A stretch of 40,063 bases of DNA from Peptococcaceae bacterium (GTDB taxonomy: Bacteria > Bacillota > Peptococcia > Peptococcales > Peptococcaceae): assembly GCA_900756555.1 (NCBI GenBank), contig CAAEKP010000016.1:1-40063 (forward strand). The letters are read 5' to 3'. Below are positions 38,956 through 40,063 of this stretch, in pieces (the first letter of the stretch is position 1; each line of letters opens with the position of its first letter). The position numbers and the translations under genes were made by a program. The notes under the pieces are model-generated. The model saw only the letters and a list, made by a program, of their open reading frames with translations, searched no databases and was not told the origin of the DNA.

Positions 38956-39870
38956 ATGAAACAGATGAAAAAGCGCTTGTGCAGCGTTGTGTTGTGCTGC
39001 ATCTTGTTTGGTTTGCTGCTTCCCGCAGCTGCTTTAGCCGACATGGGGCCAAAACCTTATGTTAATATTATTGTGGAAAATCCGCCGGAGGATTATTATC
39101 TGGATTTGCTGACGCAGTTTGATTATCGCACCATTACTACCTCAGAGCCTACAGAGGCTGCACAATGGGAACGGCAAAAAGAACCGTTGGAATTTGACGA
39201 TACGGTTTTGCAGCAGTTTTATTCACTGGAAGGGGAAGGCTGGTACCCTATGTATGTGCAGATGATGCAGACGGGGAAATATGTTTGGTCACAGCCGGAA
39301 CTGCGCGGAACGTTACAGGAGGATGGCACAGTAAAGCATACATTTTTCCGATTTCATGGTAAAAACGAGTTTCGCATGATTCTGGTAACAGCAGATGGAG
39401 AGGCTCGTATATCCGATGTGTTAAAAAGCAGCACCGTTTGGACAAATGTGACCTACGATTACGCAACAGGTGAAATCCGCAAATCGTCAAATGCTGTTGT
39501 TTATCTGATGCAGTTTGCCATTACCTGCACTGGTACGCTGGTGTTAGAAGGTATCTTGCTGATTTTATTTGGTCTAATATCTGGACGCAATTTAAAATTA
39601 TTTTTCGTGGTTAATGTTTTAACGCAGATAGTGTTATTTATTATTGTGGGCGTGTCAATGATACAAGAAGGGCCGTTGGGAGCCATTCTTGTTTTATTTC
39701 CGGTAGAAGCTGGGATTTTAATGGCAGAAACGTTGATCTATCGCCGCTATATGAATACAGGCAGTAAAGCACGAATCACTGCGTATGGTATTATCGCCAA
39801 TTTAACCAGTTGGATTCTTGGCACATATTTTTTATATGATTTATTCTATTTTTTAGCGAGATTTATGTAG
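38956..39870 (+). CDS. Signal-peptide-bearing membrane protein between dnaN and recF
   Basis: A 304-residue protein: signal peptide MKQMKKRLCSVVLCCILFGLLLPAAALA, a mature start ADMGPKPYVNIIVENPPEDYY, a soluble external part to about residue 180, then four hydrophobic helices (about 185-207, 212-232, 236-256, 275-299). The ADMGPKP start recalls other Bacillota membrane proteins of unknown function. AGAGGTGAG precedes the ATG. In many Bacillota the small S4-domain gene (rlbA/yaaA) lies between dnaN and recF; none is found here. No function can be given. Confidence 0.85.
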   Translation: MKQMKKRLCSVVLCCILFGLLLPAAALADMGPKPYVNIIVENPPEDYYLDLLTQFDYRTITTSEPTEAAQWERQKEPLEFDDTVLQQFYSLEGEGWYPMYVQMMQTGKYVWSQPELRGTLQEDGTVKHTFFRFHGKNEFRMILVTADGEARISDVLKSSTVWTNVTYDYATGEIRKSSNAVVYLMQFAITCTGTLVLEGILLILFGLISGRNLKLFFVVNVLTQIVLFIIVGVSMIQEGPLGAILVLFPVEAGILMAETLIYRRYMNTGSKARITAYGIIANLTSWILGTYFLYDLFYFLARFM

Positions 39871-39941
39871 AGGTAGTACGTAGGATTTTTTAGTATTAGC
39901 AAGTACGGCTATAAATTTTAGGAAAGGAGGTGCATCCCACT

Positions 39942-40063
39942 ATGTATCTGCAAACAATTCATTTGTTCAACTATCGCAATTATCAGAACCAGGAGCTAAC
40001 TTTGAATCGCGGAATCAATGTGCTGATTGGAGCCAACGGGCAGGGCAAGACGAATCTGCTGGA
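39942..40063 (+). CDS. recF: Recombination protein RecF (5' end only)
   Basis: ATG at 39942, with AAAGGAGG just upstream. The visible 40 residues read MYLQTIHLFNYRNYQNQELT and then GANGQGKTNLLE, the RecF N-terminus with the Walker A motif. It runs off the window. RecF loads RecA at gaps with RecO and RecR. Confidence 0.96.
   Translation, partial: MYLQTIHLFNYRNYQNQELTLNRGINVLIGANGQGKTNLL

Noticed and set aside
1..40063. CRISPR array, rRNA or tRNA genes, transposase, integrase or phage structural genes
   Set aside because: No regularly spaced repeats, no tRNA cloverleaf or rRNA-like sequence noticed, and no protein with transposase or phage motifs.

Overview
This window is the replication-origin neighbourhood of a Bacillota (Firmicutes) chromosome. 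The right-hand end has the canonical order mnmE-jag-yidC-yidD-rnpA-rpmH on the minus strand, then dnaA-dnaN-(unknown membrane gene)-recF on the plus strand, with DnaA-box-rich gaps on both sides of dnaA (about 35.46-35.65 kb and 37.45-37.62 kb). To the left of mnmE come mnmG, rsmG, a noc-type second parB, and far to the left parA/parB. A lineage below Bacillota (Clostridia or Negativicutes) cannot be fixed from sequence alone; AGGAGG-type ribosome sites, the SEC-C methionine aminopeptidase, the GHKL/LytTR pair and the DUF6054-like gene all fit that broad group.

Layout: 1-2.5 kb holds two tandem paralogues of an unrecognised gene plus an exported protein; 2.7-4.4 kb is parB-parA; 4.8-6.1 kb a metallo-beta-lactamase-fold protein and a DUF2007-like protein; 6.3-7.6 kb a BrnQ transporter; 7.8-11.6 kb a membrane-bound XRE regulator, an ECF sigma / anti-sigma cassette, a YjbR-like protein and a PIN-like nuclease; 11.8-14.1 kb a Map-unknown-GGDEF operon; 14.2-19.6 kb an NSS transporter, a LytTR/GHKL two-component system, a membrane protein and a lipoprotein; 19.6-21.8 kb a VOC protein, two SdpI-like membrane proteins and an orphan ABC ATPase; 22.3-24.5 kb glf plus a GT2 glycosyltransferase; 24.6-26.1 kb small proteins; 26.1-35.2 kb the conserved minus-strand block; 35.2-40.06 kb origin, dnaA, dnaN, a membrane protein and the start of recF.

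The strongest theme is chromosome segregation. Nine parS-like sites (consensus TGTTTCACGTGAAACA) lie between 0.6 and 27.2 kb, six of them inside 4.2 kb around parAB, and nearly all share an extra flanking TTTGC(A/C)AA. Two are read as the last codons of genes. The second ParB has Noc-type specificity residues, and three near-matches to the Noc-binding sequence ATTTCCCGGGAAAT lie at 8.57, 10.42 and 11.76 kb, so the window seems to contain both ParB-family proteins and both types of target site.

The second theme is non-coding repeats. Three elements (two adjacent at 10.83-11.06 kb, one inverted at 20.07-20.19 kb) share short conserved connectors but have different, compensating stem sequences. 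A pair of roughly 280-330 bp composite elements (21.97-22.25 and 32.16-32.49 kb) repeat another nested hairpin followed by a G/C-run module. A further palindromic repeat sits in the loop of a terminator at 25.67-25.79 kb. No rRNA, tRNA, CRISPR array, transposase or phage gene was seen.
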